Source of the DNA: Luidia sarsii
Taxonomy: Eukaryota; Echinodermata; Asteroidea; Paxillosida; Luidiidae
Assembly (NCBI GenBank): GCA_949987565.1
Contig: OX465102.1
Location: 13,058,216-13,122,215 of the forward strand
Length of the DNA stretch: 64,000 nucleotides
Reading direction: 5' to 3'
Part shown: positions 21,521-34,500 of the stretch, piece by piece
How the letters are laid out: every line of letters starts with the position of its first letter
How positions within the stretch are numbered: the stretch's first letter is position 1
The notes under the pieces: model-generated
The model's database searches: none
Seen by the model: only the letters and a program-made list of their open reading frames with translations
Told to the model about the DNA's origin: nothing
Position numbers and translations under genes: made by a program

Positions 21521-21567
21521 CCCGAAAGGTTATTCTTCCAAAGGTCGTCCTTGTATAACCTTTCGGG
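21521..21567. repeat. 13-bp perfect hairpin
   Basis: CCCGAAAGGTTAT at 21521-21533 pairs with ATAACCTTTCGGG at 21555-21567 across a 21-base loop. A CACGTG E-box lies 25 bases upstream. It is about 0.9 kb before NUP98 exon 1. Confidence 0.6.
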
Positions 21568-21814
21568 CAAGACAGCCGGCACGACATAAATGGCAGTTGG
21601 ACAAACAGAGTAAGGTACCAGCAGAATAGCATTTGCAGGAAGAATGCCATTGCCAGGTGAATGTACATTGCCAAAAAAGCTAGTAACAGGTGGTCTCAAC
21701 TCTCAACACACCGTATGGTACAGCAGTCTTCTCGCTGTCTTGGTTTTTGCCAACTGATCATTCGAAGAAAACATGCATTGAGTGAGAGGCACTTCATCAT
21801 AACCACAGAACAAA

Positions 21815-22258
21815 CTGTATAAATGTGATTATTTGGATCGCGATTCAAACTCCACTCTTTCCGTGTGGGGACACAATAAACGTGATTATTAGTGGGATTT
21901 GAATCGCGATTCAGACTCCACTAAGAGTGAGACTTTTTCAAATAATCGTGTTTATTTGCGACGCGATGTGTGTGGGAACGCTCCGCTCAAATCGCACCGT
22001 TTTTTTTTAAGCCCACGATGCATTGTGCAAGCATGGCATTTCCTGCCATCAGCTTACTGCCAGGAAGTGCAGCACAGGGTTTGTTTACGTTCGTCAGCGA
22101 GTCCCGCCATTCTCGCTTGCGCAGCGCGACCGCATGCTATCCGCAATCGGCTCGCATTTATTTGCGACACGATTATTTGACCTGTGTGGACACACACAAA
22201 AAAACCCGGTTTTTGAATCGCGATTCAAATCGCGATTATTTTCGTAGTGGGAACGGCC
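21815..22258. mobile_element. MITE family B, copy 1 (left end eroded)
   Basis: Shares its interior with 36271-36731: GGGAACGCTCCGCTCAAATCGCACC, then CCCACGATGCATTG, then AATCGCGATTCAAATCGCG. It ends GTAGTGGGAACGGCC. It lies immediately upstream of NUP98 exon 1. Confidence 0.75.
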
Positions 22259-22410
22259 CTTCTGTGTCTCTGAATGTACCTCTGTAGCCTCTGTAGCCTC
22301 TGTTTATTCAGCCTCTGTCTATGGCATGGCTGGCCAAGGTTAAATCCTGCTATAATAATGAATATGCTTTTTGAGATTCTTTCTATCGCACTTTCTTTGT
22401 TTTTGAACAG

Positions 22411-22529
22411 ATCTAATACACCGATTCTTCTGCTGGGGCACAACTAAAGTACCCGACGAACGAACGACAGAAGCAAGGCCATGTTTGGGGCCAACAAGAC
22501 CCCTTTTGGGGCTTCCACATTTGGCTCAG
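22411..22529 (+). CDS. NUP98: NUP98 exon 1 (5' UTR part and start codon)
   Basis: Acceptor-like TTTTTGAACAG ends at 22410, implying an upstream noncoding exon. ATG at 22481 begins [16 protein letters not shown]; donor GGCTCAG|GTACAT, phase 1. Coding part is residues 1-16. Confidence 0.9.
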
Positions 22530-25500
22530 GTACATTTACAACCCACCCAGCCAGAGGGGTGGATATCTGGCAGACTTTGGCCACCATTGGGCCCCCCCCC
22601 AAAAAAAAAATAGGTGGTCACTGGTCAGCGCCCTTGTTGATTTTGAATGTGCGCACCAATGTTTGTTTTTGTTGGGGTTTTTTTCCTTCATATTTTTACT
22701 CAAAATTTTCAAAGCAACACCCTCTATTTCCGCACCGCCTGAATGATTGCGAGTAACTAATTCCCATCCACAAGTCATTTTTTTAAAAGCCTCTGGTCAA
22801 AAGTTGTATTTAACAACTACATTGCTTTTATGGTATACATTATTAATAAAGCATACCCCAAAAAATCAAGCAATGCCTAAAAGCTGGCTTGGACCATTGC
22901 CAATCTTAACCCACCCCCTCCCAAAAAAATAAAAAATCCGCATTGCTGCATCAATTCTGGAACTTTGTCCTGACCAGAGAGTATTTATTTTGGGGGGCCT
23001 TAGCTAAATTCTAGGCCGCCATCTTTCATCTGCCACAGTCACAACCAGAGGGATACCTGGCTGACTTTGGCCACCATTACCTGAATTCTAGGCCACGATA
23101 TCTCATCTGCCACAGTCACTGACAGAGAGATACCTGGCTGACTTGGGCCACCATTACCTGAATTCTAGGCCACGATATCTCATCTGCCACAGTCACAGCC
23201 AGAGAGATACCTGGCTGACTTTGGCCACCATTACCTGAATTCTAGGCCACGATATCTCATCTGCCACAGTCACAGCCAGAGAGATACCTGGCTGACTTTG
23301 GCCACCATTACCTGAATTCTAGGCCACGATATCTCATCTGCCACAGTCACAGCCAGGGAGATACCTGGCTGACTTTGGCCACCATTACCTGAATTCTAGG
23401 CCACGATATCTCATCTGCCACAGTCACAGCCAGGGAGATACCTGGCTGACTTTGGCCACCATTACCTGAATTCTAGGCCACGATATCTCATCTGCCACAG
23501 TCACAGCCAGGGAGATACCTGGCTGACTTTGGCCACCATTACATGAATTCTAGGCCACAATATCTCATCTGCCACAGTCACAGCCAGAGAGATACCTGGC
23601 TGACTTTGGCCACCATTACCTGAATTCTAGGCCACGATATCTCATCTGCCACAGTCACAGCCAGGGAGATACCTGGCTGACTTTGGCCACCATTACCTGA
23701 ACTCTAGGCCACGATATCTCATCTGCCACAGTCACAGCCAGGGAGATACCTGGCTGACTTTGGCCACCATTACCTGAATTCTAGGCCACGATATCTCATC
23801 TGCCACAGTCACAGCCAGAGAGATACCTGGCTGACTTTGGCCACCATTACCTGAATTCCAGGCTACCATCTCTCATCTGCCACAGTCACAGCCAGAGAGA
23901 TACCTGGCTGACCGTGGCCACCAGTAATGTTTAGATTCTTTTGCCACTAATCACTTTAGGTTAGAAACAGTAAAGAGGGAAAAAAGTCCTGGATTTTCAA
24001 AATTTTGCCATAGAAAAGGCTTGGAATTTCTTTTTGGAGAAGGTGCAGGAACATGTACACACATCATCTTTGAATCTTGCAATTCCTCTCTGTCTTGTTT
24101 TGTGTCGGTATGGGGTCCATTCGCCTCGCCGAAAGCAATGAGCAGGGATTTGTTGATTTTGTTTTCTTGCTTTTTTTTTTACTGATTGGGCCGTTTTCAA
24201 TGTTGTGCCTGCATGCTTTCACTCACCAGGTCGTTTCCCCTCTCCTGCCACCCCCAAAACCCAGCGTAAGTTCCCAGAGTCAAAATCCTAGCAATCGCTT
24301 CAGATCAGATAATTCTTGAGTATTTTTGTTCGATTTCAGCTTTTAATTTCAGTCACCCCCGGTATTTGCACTGCATGGCATATTTACTGTCCTTCAGTTT
24401 TTGCTTTGTGTTTCGTTTCTCTCGCTTTTTTGTTTCTTATTAATTGTTACTGGTCCACTACCACACAGTGCAGATCAAGGGTAGTACCATGGTTTAATTT
24501 CTGTTTCTGCACATATATATCATGGGTAGCACTAGTACTGGTACACTTCACCGTAAGCTAAACTTGAAGAACTTAATACCTACTGACTGTGACACAAAGT
24601 TACAGTCTGCTTACTAACTTAAATGAAACAAAAATATACAAATCTCAAAAGGGCCTGACAAGCATTCTGTTTTTGAGAAAGTTCCTTTGAAAGGATCGAA
24701 ACATCAAATACACTGTAGTCTTAAATTATCTGAAGTATATCAGATTCTTGAAAATTATAGGGTCAGACGTGGTGATCCAAGAAGAATTTTCTCCAAGGGA
24801 AGTATTAACCCTCATTGTGTTGAACTGTGTTCAACACTTAAATCCCCAGCACTTTGGTGTCATGATTTTCGTTAGATGGAAGTACAGCAAGTCTCATACG
24901 TCTGCATACAGTACTGTTTCTGTGAACATTGAAAAGGATTGTCTCACAAGGATCCTGATTCAGACTGGCAGTTCTTGTATTGGTTCCTGCAGCAGAGATC
25001 ACCTGTCGTATAGAGGGAACCAGCCAATGAATCATGGACTCAGGACTAACCCCGCAATTTTTTTATTTTCATTAATAAAATTTGGCTAACTTTTTTTTTT
25101 TAATTGTCCTTGAGGATGTGTGTAATGATAACTGCATTAGTCTATTAAACAGATATTATTATCAAGGCAAACAAATCAATGAAAAATTGGGAACTGTTTG
25201 GGAATTAATTGAAAAAATGAATTAATTAATTGGGAATTAATTGAATAAATTGAATTAATTGAAAAAATTAATTGAAAAAAATGAAAAAATGGCAATGAAA
25301 ACTTTGCCCCACCCTCACCCCCCGGCAAAGACTAGTTGACTATTTGGGAGGCCAGCATCTAATGGCTGGATAGCTCAGATGGGAAGGTACTGGTGCTGGT
25401 ACACAAAGCAGAGTTCTCAGGTTCAAATTCTTGTCAAGTCAAAGTTTTCTATGCAACTCCTTTTCAATTTGATATTATTATCATAACTACTTCAATAGCA

Positions 25501-28500
25501 CTTCAAAACTAACCAGTTTTTAACAGTGCATAAGCTTTCGTAGAAACAACTGTTTCATCAGAGTGCATCTTTTGTAGCAACAGCTACAGTTGTTTCTACT
25601 AAAGCGTGTGAATTATTTCGGACGGATTACTCTTGAAGTGCTGTCTGTAAGTTGTCATTGTCCTTTGAGGATATGGGGGCAAAATTTTAGTTTAATATCC
25701 TCACAGTGAAAGGGTGAGGGAAAGAACGCAAATTGACACCTATTATTATGTAGAAAATGGACATTGTCTGGCACAACTACTTGCCCCCCAAAAATGGACT
25801 TACAGTTTAAAACAAATTTGATTTTTTGACACGTACACTTGCATGACGCATAATTTGTACACAGCTACGTACTGGCACAGCTGACCATTGCCCGGTTGAC
25901 ACAAAATCATGATTTTGGTCATACTGGAAGTCCAATTTATTTTGGCAAGTGGTTGTGGCAGATGGTGTCAATTTTCTACATATTAATAGGTGGTCTTTTG
26001 TGGCTTTAAGGGGTTTTTTTTCACCCTTAAACTGAAATCATTCTTATACATGGCAGACAAACAATTTATTGAAATGTCATTGTTAAACAACTTTATCAAT
26101 GTCTCCGTTTATTCTTTTCCTTTGTCAATCATCCAGCTGGTACCAATGCCTTTGGAGCCAAGGCCCCAGGGACGACCGGCTTCGGGACCCCCTCGGCGTT
26201 TGGTGCCCAGACTCCCGCAGCCAACGTCTTTGGTACTGGGGGCGGACTGTTCGGGAGCACGGGAAATACCTTTGGGCAGACTTCTTCATCAGGTATGGAG
26301 GTGTGGCGTTGAGACGGGGGAAAACCTGCAGCGCGCAATGATCAGAGTAGGAAAGGACTGCAAGAAAAAGCTGCATCCAGTTGTTTTTATCTTTCGGTAT
26401 TTCTGTGCCTTTTTCATTCGGTTTTGTCCAGCATCACACAATCAGCATCTAATAGTATGCGTGATTAGCCTGATACGGAAATTTCAGTAAGATGCAGACG
26501 ACGGTAGGGGCGCAGTCACTTCTGCACAGTGGCCAGCATTCACCAGCCGATGTCAAGAAACTTAAAATGTTGCATACGCAATATTGTGTTTGGCAACATT
26601 TTTGTGGTGCACGACTTACGCACCATTTGTAAGCTGCGTAACTTACACAACATTTCTTAAAATCGGCTGCAGGACTTCTGTCCAATTGCCTGTACCCTTC
26701 CCACCTTCCATGACAGTGTTCCAAGACAACTTCCAATGTATTTTGTGTGTATATGTTACATCTATGAATGTCCAATGTCAAGAACAATGTTCAGTCTCCA
26801 GAGCTACTGTAAGTTGCAGGTATTGGGACAATCATGTCCAACTCTCTGTGTTCAGTTTCCGGGGGAAAAGAGCCCGGTTTCCAGGACAACATCTAGTTTC
26901 CAGAGCAAGTGTCAGTTACCAGGATAGAGTCCACTTCCTGCATTTATGACAGTGTCCAGCTTCCCACTAAGGATCCCCCTCTATCAAATAGAATGTACAA
27001 GTTCATATGGTTGTGAAATCGCATTGAAGTGGACAAGAAAATTTCACAGTTCATTGGACTGACGAGGGTACCAATGTGAAGTTCCCCATGCGTGATTCAA
27101 CGTTTCTATAACACATGATACATGCAGTAGCAAGCACGCCTCCTCATGCTGGTGTTCATTCTCTCTGTCCCATTGTAGGCATGGGGTTCGGCTCCAACAC
27201 CTCCAGTGCGGCGGGGACCCTGTTCAGCAGCACCTCAAATACCGGAGGAGGAACGGGTCTCTTCTCCACCCCAGCGACCAGCTCCTTTGGCAGCTTTGGC
27301 TCCAAACGTAAGTCTCAATTTTTTTTTTCCCACACTGTCCATCTCTTCTGTGCTGGCGTCATTGTCAAAAGTTCCTCTGTTGCAATGTGACTTTGATTTC
27401 TCGCCTGACCTCCATGCGGAGTGCGTTTGGTCACATAAGAGTCACTTATGTACAAAGAGTACCAACAACTTAAGATTTGTTTGCCATTTTGTTTCCATTG
27501 TTCCGTACGGCGTGGGGTTCGCAACATGCAAATTTAGTTGTCATCGACAGGTGATCCCCACGCCGTACTGAACAATGGAAACAAAATGGCGTCCAAATAT
27601 GAAGTTGTCGGTACTCTCTGTAAATAGGTTCTCTAGGTCACGTGGTTGAAGAGCGCCCTCACAGTTGCAAATCACAGCCTAGTCTTGGCTGGCAGTGACT
27701 CCCTCGTCACTCAAGGACCCCTTATGAAAAGCGTCAGGTCACATGGTTGAAGAGCGCCCTCACAGTAGCAAATAATCGCCTAGTCTTGGCTAGCAGTGAC
27801 TCCCATCCCTCAAGGACCCCTTTGCGAAAAGCGTCAGGTCACATGGTTGAAGAGCGCCCTCACAGCGGCAACTCAAACCCTTCCCTTCGCTGGCAGTACA
27901 CAACCTTCAGAATATGCCTAAATTGTTAAGTACCAACTTTAAGAGGTTATTTTTTTTTTCAAATGTGACAACAATTTCCCATCGGATGTGGTCAGTGTGT
28001 TTCCTAGCCACCATCTTCAGATCTTGAGCAGGATTTGACATCCTGTGGATCTGAGGCCTGGAGGACAGTCTCGATTAAGATGAGTTAGATTAGGGGCTTG
28101 GTGCGTGTCAGTCTGGCTGTTTGAAGGTTTGTATCAAAGAGCTTCAGTCTCTGAAAAGGGCAACAATATGTATGTGCACAGGTCTGCTTCTCAAGCTAGC
28201 AGATCACACATGCGCCGATTCATGCCCAGTACATGGTTAGAAATCAAAGGTCCCTTGTTGCTTAGCACATCAGTGACATTTAGCTCGGGTGACATTTGTA
28301 AGGATGTGACCGGACGTTTGCAATGCTGTAAACTATCTATCCGATCTCTTGTGAATCTGTCAGCCAAAAATGAACTACAGTCAAATGATTGTAAGAAACT
28401 CGGGACTGTGTTCTGTTGTTCACATGGCCACATGGAATTTTACACCACTCTTGACTGACGGGCAATAATGGCTCCCGATAGGCCAGCTGTGGGGTGGCCT

Positions 28501-31500
28501 GGAGGAGGGGGAGGCATGCCATAGTGTTTGATGAGGCCGAGGCCAAGCTCAACTTGGGAGTGAACAGACTGCACCTGCCCAGCAAGACTAATTTCAGAAC
28601 TACATGTACGCCCTGTCCAAATTCTTTCTCCCACGATTGGAAGCGGCTAGCTAAGTGCTGAAGCCAATTTCCTTAGACCTGTGTATTATCTCCAGTCATA
28701 GCTGACAAAATCTGAGACAGCCTGTGGCGGACATTTTGGCCACTAGATTCTGGGTGCAACCAAAGTTCTTGGTTTATACTACTATATAAACAAACTGTCA
28801 TTCAGAAATATTATCATGGAGTCCCATTAGACTTGGTTGCGGTCGCGTGATTATCCCCGAAGAACCTCATTCCTCCCTTGTGATTGAGGCTTAATGCCAC
28901 CTCCCCACCCCCTGAAAAAAAAAATGAATTTAAGGAAATCAGGTTGTATCCAGAACTGCAAGTCATCAGTGATCCTTCACACCATACTACACACAACTTT
29001 GGAACTCTCTCCCTGAGACTATTGTGGGGAGCACGGGGCCTGAGAAATTCAGATATCTTTTCAGGGAGGGCAACCAACAGGCACACCAACCCTTTATTCC
29101 TTGTTTCACAATTAAGTAACAATTCAATTCTTACAATAATTATATATGTGTAGTGGAACCGTTCATGATGGTGCTCCATCGATTTTTAGCTATGCCTATT
29201 ATACATCTTTTAACTCAAGTATAATATAGTATATGGTTTATAGCATTGTGATCAGTCGTTCAGTCTCCACCTGTCCTGTATTGCGTCATAATTCCATCTT
29301 AGTATCAATGTGTCTCAGTGTTTTATGATTATAACTGTGCATCAATCTTCCTCATCAACTTCATTCACATTATTTGTAGGATGGAAAAACCCCAGTGGGA
29401 AAAGCCTTGCAAATAATAAAATGAGTTGGAGAAATTGATGTGAGGGGTTCGCCTGTCGGAACGCAGATGGCGCATTCTTGCCGCACCCTTCCTTATATAC
29501 CCATGCAGACTCTTAACTCACTGTACGCCTCCGCTCTGCGGAGTGATATTTCACAATTTCGTTCTCATTCTCTGCCTCGCTCAACCGAACGAAATAACAT
29601 TTCTTAATAATTACAATAGACCCTACACTCAATTTTACAACATTGGGAGGGCGACCGACAGGCACACAGAGACAAAGAACGGGACAGTTTTATAACCCGA
29701 GCGGTCTTGTCACTTTTAAATTCAGCTATCTTTTCAGTTTGGTTTGATGTGTCTCATCCCCAACTATCTTTGTGATGTACATGTGGGGTTGTGGTAGAGA
29801 AGTGGGGGAAACGCAGCTGGCTAAATCCTGCCACCTCATTGACTGTGCCCTGTACGAATTCAATGATGAACCTGAAGCAGAGTCACGCACACCCACGCAG
29901 CCACTTTCTGATTAATCATTCCTCAACTCTCTAAGCCCGTCAAGTTTTTTTTTTCTTTCCGTTGCTGCAACATTTCCTGGTGCCCTCCCTTCTCCCCTCT
30001 CGCTCTTTCCTCCCCCTTCCCCTTTTTTTTTTTTTTTTCGGTCCCCAAGCGACAGACAGCGCTGCTCCCGGTGTTTGCTGCTAACGCACCAGTCATAGTG
30101 CCGGGAGAGATTGGCCCGACGAGCCACTGCGACAGCGCCCAAATTGGTTGTGTCAGGAGAAAGGGAGGCTGGACGTTGGGGTTGTTTGTTTTTTTCTCTT
30201 CTGTGGAGGGGCTTACTCCCAACATGTATGTACATGTACATGTATGCCATTCTCTTCCCTTCCAAGCAGACACCAGCGTTTGTGCCACATGTTCCCCCGA
30301 CCCCTGATTGTGCGTCATGTTCTCTACTTTCTCAGTGCGTGTCGTTAAAGGCAGTCTAAGTGTTGCCGACACTCTACGCTTCTACGCCTCACTGGGGGTA
30401 CATGTGTATAATCCAGAAAGTGAGATGTCCGTTCTTGGACCTCCTGCATAAACTGAATTGAAGGGATTCAGATATTCTTCAAACTGACTGAAAATAACCA
30501 AAATTGTAAATCTCTAACCCCCGAGCACTGTTTACATGGAACCCTCTTCAATCCTTCACAATCCTCTACAGTCCTCCTGTGTAAATTTGACAGCCATCCC
30601 AAATCCTCCACAATCTTCCAAGATCTCTTTCTAGCATGCTTCCTGAATCCTCCACAATCCTCCGGTGTAAATTTAACATCCTTACTCAGTCCTCCACAAT
30701 CCTCCAACATCTCATTGTAACATGCTTCCTAAATCCTACACAATCCTCCATTGTAAATTTAACAACCTTCCTTAATCCTCCGTAATCCTCCAAAACAACC
30801 CGAAGGATTTTGGAGGATTGAGGAAGGTCGGGGTTAAGAAGACTAGATATTACGATCCCAGCAGTACCTTTTCCAAACTTTTTTGGTTCAGTCATTGGAA
30901 GCCTTTTTTTCTCTGAGACTCTCGTGGCACGTAATCACAGAAGCTAGTGGACTCATCCAATTGGAAGGAAGGTCTTCATCTCAATGTCCATCGGATACGT
31001 GCAGGATCCTGACTGCATGACCTTTGTTGCGAGTCGATCAAATGCAGCAGTACAGTAGTACAGTACAGCAGAGGGTCATACACCGTATGGACCACTTTCT
31101 GTTGTCCCTCGGTGATGGGATCTCCCAGTGCAGATGATGGCAAGTGCTAGAAAAGGGATAGGTGCTGTATTGAACGGAAAAATGTACACTGACCTCTTAA
31201 GGGGTTGATTTATATCAGCTATTTGGAGTGCGAACAATAGCATGGCATGTTTGTGGAAAGTCAACTCTGGCCTCAGCCAAAGTCTGATGCTGTTGATCAG
31301 ATTCACGTGATTGGGTCATGTGAATCAGATCCATATGATTCATTCATTGAATCTGGCATTTATTCTGGCGCCCACGGGGCTGTGTCTGGAAAGGTCCACC
31401 ACGGCTACGTACATGTAACTTACACCGAACGGGCTCAGTAAACACTTGCAGCCATGAAATAGTGTCTATTGACTGACTAAAGAAATAGACAGCCTGCCTA

Positions 31501-34500
31501 TTTTTGTTTGGTTTTTATTCCCCTTGTGTCCTTAGTCTAAATTTGTAGTTGCCGGAGTAGCTCTTGATAGGCTCACATTCCGGATTCTGGAAATGGGGGA
31601 TTATTTTCCTGATTTAACAGCACCCAGTGGAACTCTCCGTCCTCCCTCCCCTCCCTCCCTCCCTCCCTCCCTCCCTCCCTCCCTCCCTCCCTCCGTCCTC
31701 CATCCCTCACTCCCCCCCTCCATCCCTCCCACCCTCCCTCCCTCCCTCCCTCCCTCCCTCCTCCATCCCTCCTCACTCCCCTCCCTCCCTCCCTCCCTCC
31801 CTCCTTCCCTCCCTCCCTCCCTCCCTCCCTCCCTCCCTCCCTCCCTCCCTCCCTCCTTCCCTCCCTCCCTCCCTCCCTCCCTCCCTCCCTCCCTCCCTCC
31901 CTCCCTCCCTCCCTCCTCCATCCCTCCTCACTCCCCTCCATCCCTCCTCACTCCCCTCCATCCATCCCTCCCTCCCTCCCTCCCCATCCCTCCCTCCCTC
32001 CCCTCCCTCCCTCCCTCCCTCCCTCCCTCCTCCATCCCTCCTCACTCCCCTCCATCCCTCCTCACTCCCCTCCATCCATCCCTCCCTCCCTCCCTCCCCA
32101 TCCCTCCCTCCCTCCCCTCCCTCCCTCCCTCCCTCCCTCCCTCCCTCCCTCCCTCCCTCCCTCCCTCCCTCCCCTCCCTCCCTCCCCTCCCTCCCTCCCC
32201 TCCCTCCCTCCCTCCCTCCTCCATCCCTCCTCACTCCCCTACCCCCTCCATCCCTCCCTCCCCCTCTCCATCCCTCCCACCCTCCCTCCCCCTTCACAAA
32301 GCCAGTCAGGCTACATAGCCATCCTCCCTCCTCCATCCCTCCTCACTCCCCTACCCCCTCCATCCCTCCCTCCCCCTCTCCATCCCTCCCACCCTCCCTC
32401 CCCCTTCACAAAGCCAGTCAGGCTACATAGCCCTGCTGTCATTTGCTGAATTGAATGGAGAGGATGGGCATGGTCTAAATGTGCACATGGATTGGAAGTC
32501 ACTGATCCATTTGTTTCTGTACAAGGGGGAGGGGTGATGGGAGAGCAGTAGGGGAGGGGAGTTATGTTGTGTGTCACATGACAGGTTATTCCCGTGGTGA
32601 CGCCGCGTAGACAAGCAATTTCCTGCCATCGTTTGAGATGACACTTTTTTTCTAACGAGCCAGCCTCCCACTTCACTCATGTGGAGGAGGGAAAAAGGTA
32701 CAGGATAAAGTTTGCCAATTTTTTCTTTTTTTTACAGGAAGCTGAGAGAAAAAAAATACATAAATCAACACTGGGTCCGCATGGTTGGCAAGGGTGCACC
32801 TCTAAGAGTGAGAAACCACCCCTGCACCCCCCCCCCTCTATCTCTCTCTCTTTCTCCTCGTCCGTCCCCCCCCCCCACCAACATCCTGCTAGGTTATCAG
32901 TCATCAATGAACTTTTCACCTCTGCATGTTTGCTTGGCCGTCCTCCTTTAAAGAAGTAGACAGAGAGAGAAATGCCCGACGAGGATACGCCGATTTTCCA
33001 GACTGTTTGTTTCAGCGATGATTGGCCAGATGAGCAGACTCGCGAAGACTCCATTGGAGTTGTGTCTGGTGCTGCAAATCTGCTCACGGCTTTGGAGGAA
33101 AAAAAAAAAAAACAATCGAGGGGTTTTCTCGAATGTCTTCGAGGAGTTGGGATGAGTACACGAGGCTCAAGGCCCCTTAGCCAACCCCTTTCTCAGTCAG
33201 CCAACCCCCTCCTCTCTCCCCCCAACCCTACCCCAACCACTCCCCCACCCCCACTGGTGTAGAGAGTAGCAGGTGACTCACAACTCTCTCCTGCTCACCC
33301 CCTCCTTTCTCAACATCAACAACTCCCCTCCCCTCCCCTCTAGTTGTCACCATCCCCCTCCCTCCCTCCCGCCCTGCCTCCCTCCCACCCTCCCTCCCTC
33401 CCCGCCTCCCTCCCTCCCTGCCTCTCCCCCCCCCCCCCTGCCTCCCTCCCTCCCTGCCTCCCTCACTCCCTGCCTCCCTCCCTCCCTCCCTGCCCCTCCA
33501 CCAACTTTCCAATTGGCACTGGGTCTGGGCCATGTGACTTTCATTTCTTGGCAGCCGGGGCTCAGAAATGTTTTGCACTTTGTCACTAAGCGCTATTAAG
33601 TTGCCGTCATCAGAAGCACTCGGTTTCTCTAGATGCGGGTGACTGTCGACGTTGTGTGTCCTGGCAAGGGAACGTCAGCCAATGACTTGGCTCTGATGAC
33701 ATAAATACGCATACATGTATGTGCCTGTGCGAGCGTCATACACATAATCCTGGTGCTCTTATTTCTGGCCCGGGGATCAATTCAAGTCGGCCTTCACTGG
33801 AATCCCTGACCGAGGCCGCCGTCTCGTACCGGAACACCGCATTCGGCCGATTTGTAAATTTGTCTCCCCCCCCCCCCTGCGTGTCTTTGTCGCTTGCCCC
33901 TCGTTACCCTCTTGCCAGGAGACGACAACAGCAACCGTACGAGATGGTGGACATGTCGCTCTGGCCTATCTTTGCCATGGGTCGCTACTTCCCGGGATCT
34001 ACGGTGCCAGGTAAACCCCCTGCTGAAATCATCCACGTGGCTAGCTTGTCCTTTCTAGACTGTGTGCTTGCAGGATGGGATAGAACATGGAGTAGACTCG
34101 GTGGGAATGCTTGATTTTTAGGTAGTATACAGATGTATGTAGGTTTAATTGATTTGAACTCCTGCCCTCTTTCAGACCCAAACAGTAATAAAAAAAGTGG
34201 TATTTTGCCATTGTGACCATTACGGAAGACTAGCTTCACTCTGGTTTTTTTGCCATTGACTTTGGCTGTAAAGGCGCCCTTTGATATATACTGTATAAGG
34301 CAGACAGGTACTGTAATCGTCCCACTGTGATGCACTTCCTGCTCATGTTTGGAGCCTGACATTCAAAGTGAAAGCACGGGAACCTTGGAGCGGTTCCGTC
34401 CCCGACTCACTCGTCTTTGCCTTGCATCGGGCAAGCTCTCTATTCGGGCACACCTGTACCGCTTTGGCTGGCCAGCCTGGCGTCGTCAATCACTTGTTGG

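Larger units (their letters stand above)
27308..31636. other. NUP98 intron 3, left part
   Basis: Outside the repeats listed separately, no further exon is supported; the phases of exons 3 and 4 already match. Confidence 0.5.

Noticed and set aside
25536..25561. Minus-strand CTGATGA and GAAAGCTT resembling a second hammerhead
   Set aside because: No adequate stem II could be drawn between the boxes; at best a worn relic. A similar fragment near 34765 lacks the GAAA.
22530..26136. CRISPR array for the 77-bp repeats at 23004-23927
   Set aside because: There are no unique spacers; units are directly adjoining satellite repeats in a eukaryotic intron.
31573..32430. Proline/serine/leucine-rich and glycine/arginine/glutamate-rich ORFs
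   Set aside because: Translations of a polypyrimidine/polypurine tract.
33719..34114. 131-codon ORF in NUP98 intron 3
   Set aside because: No recognisable domain or splice support.
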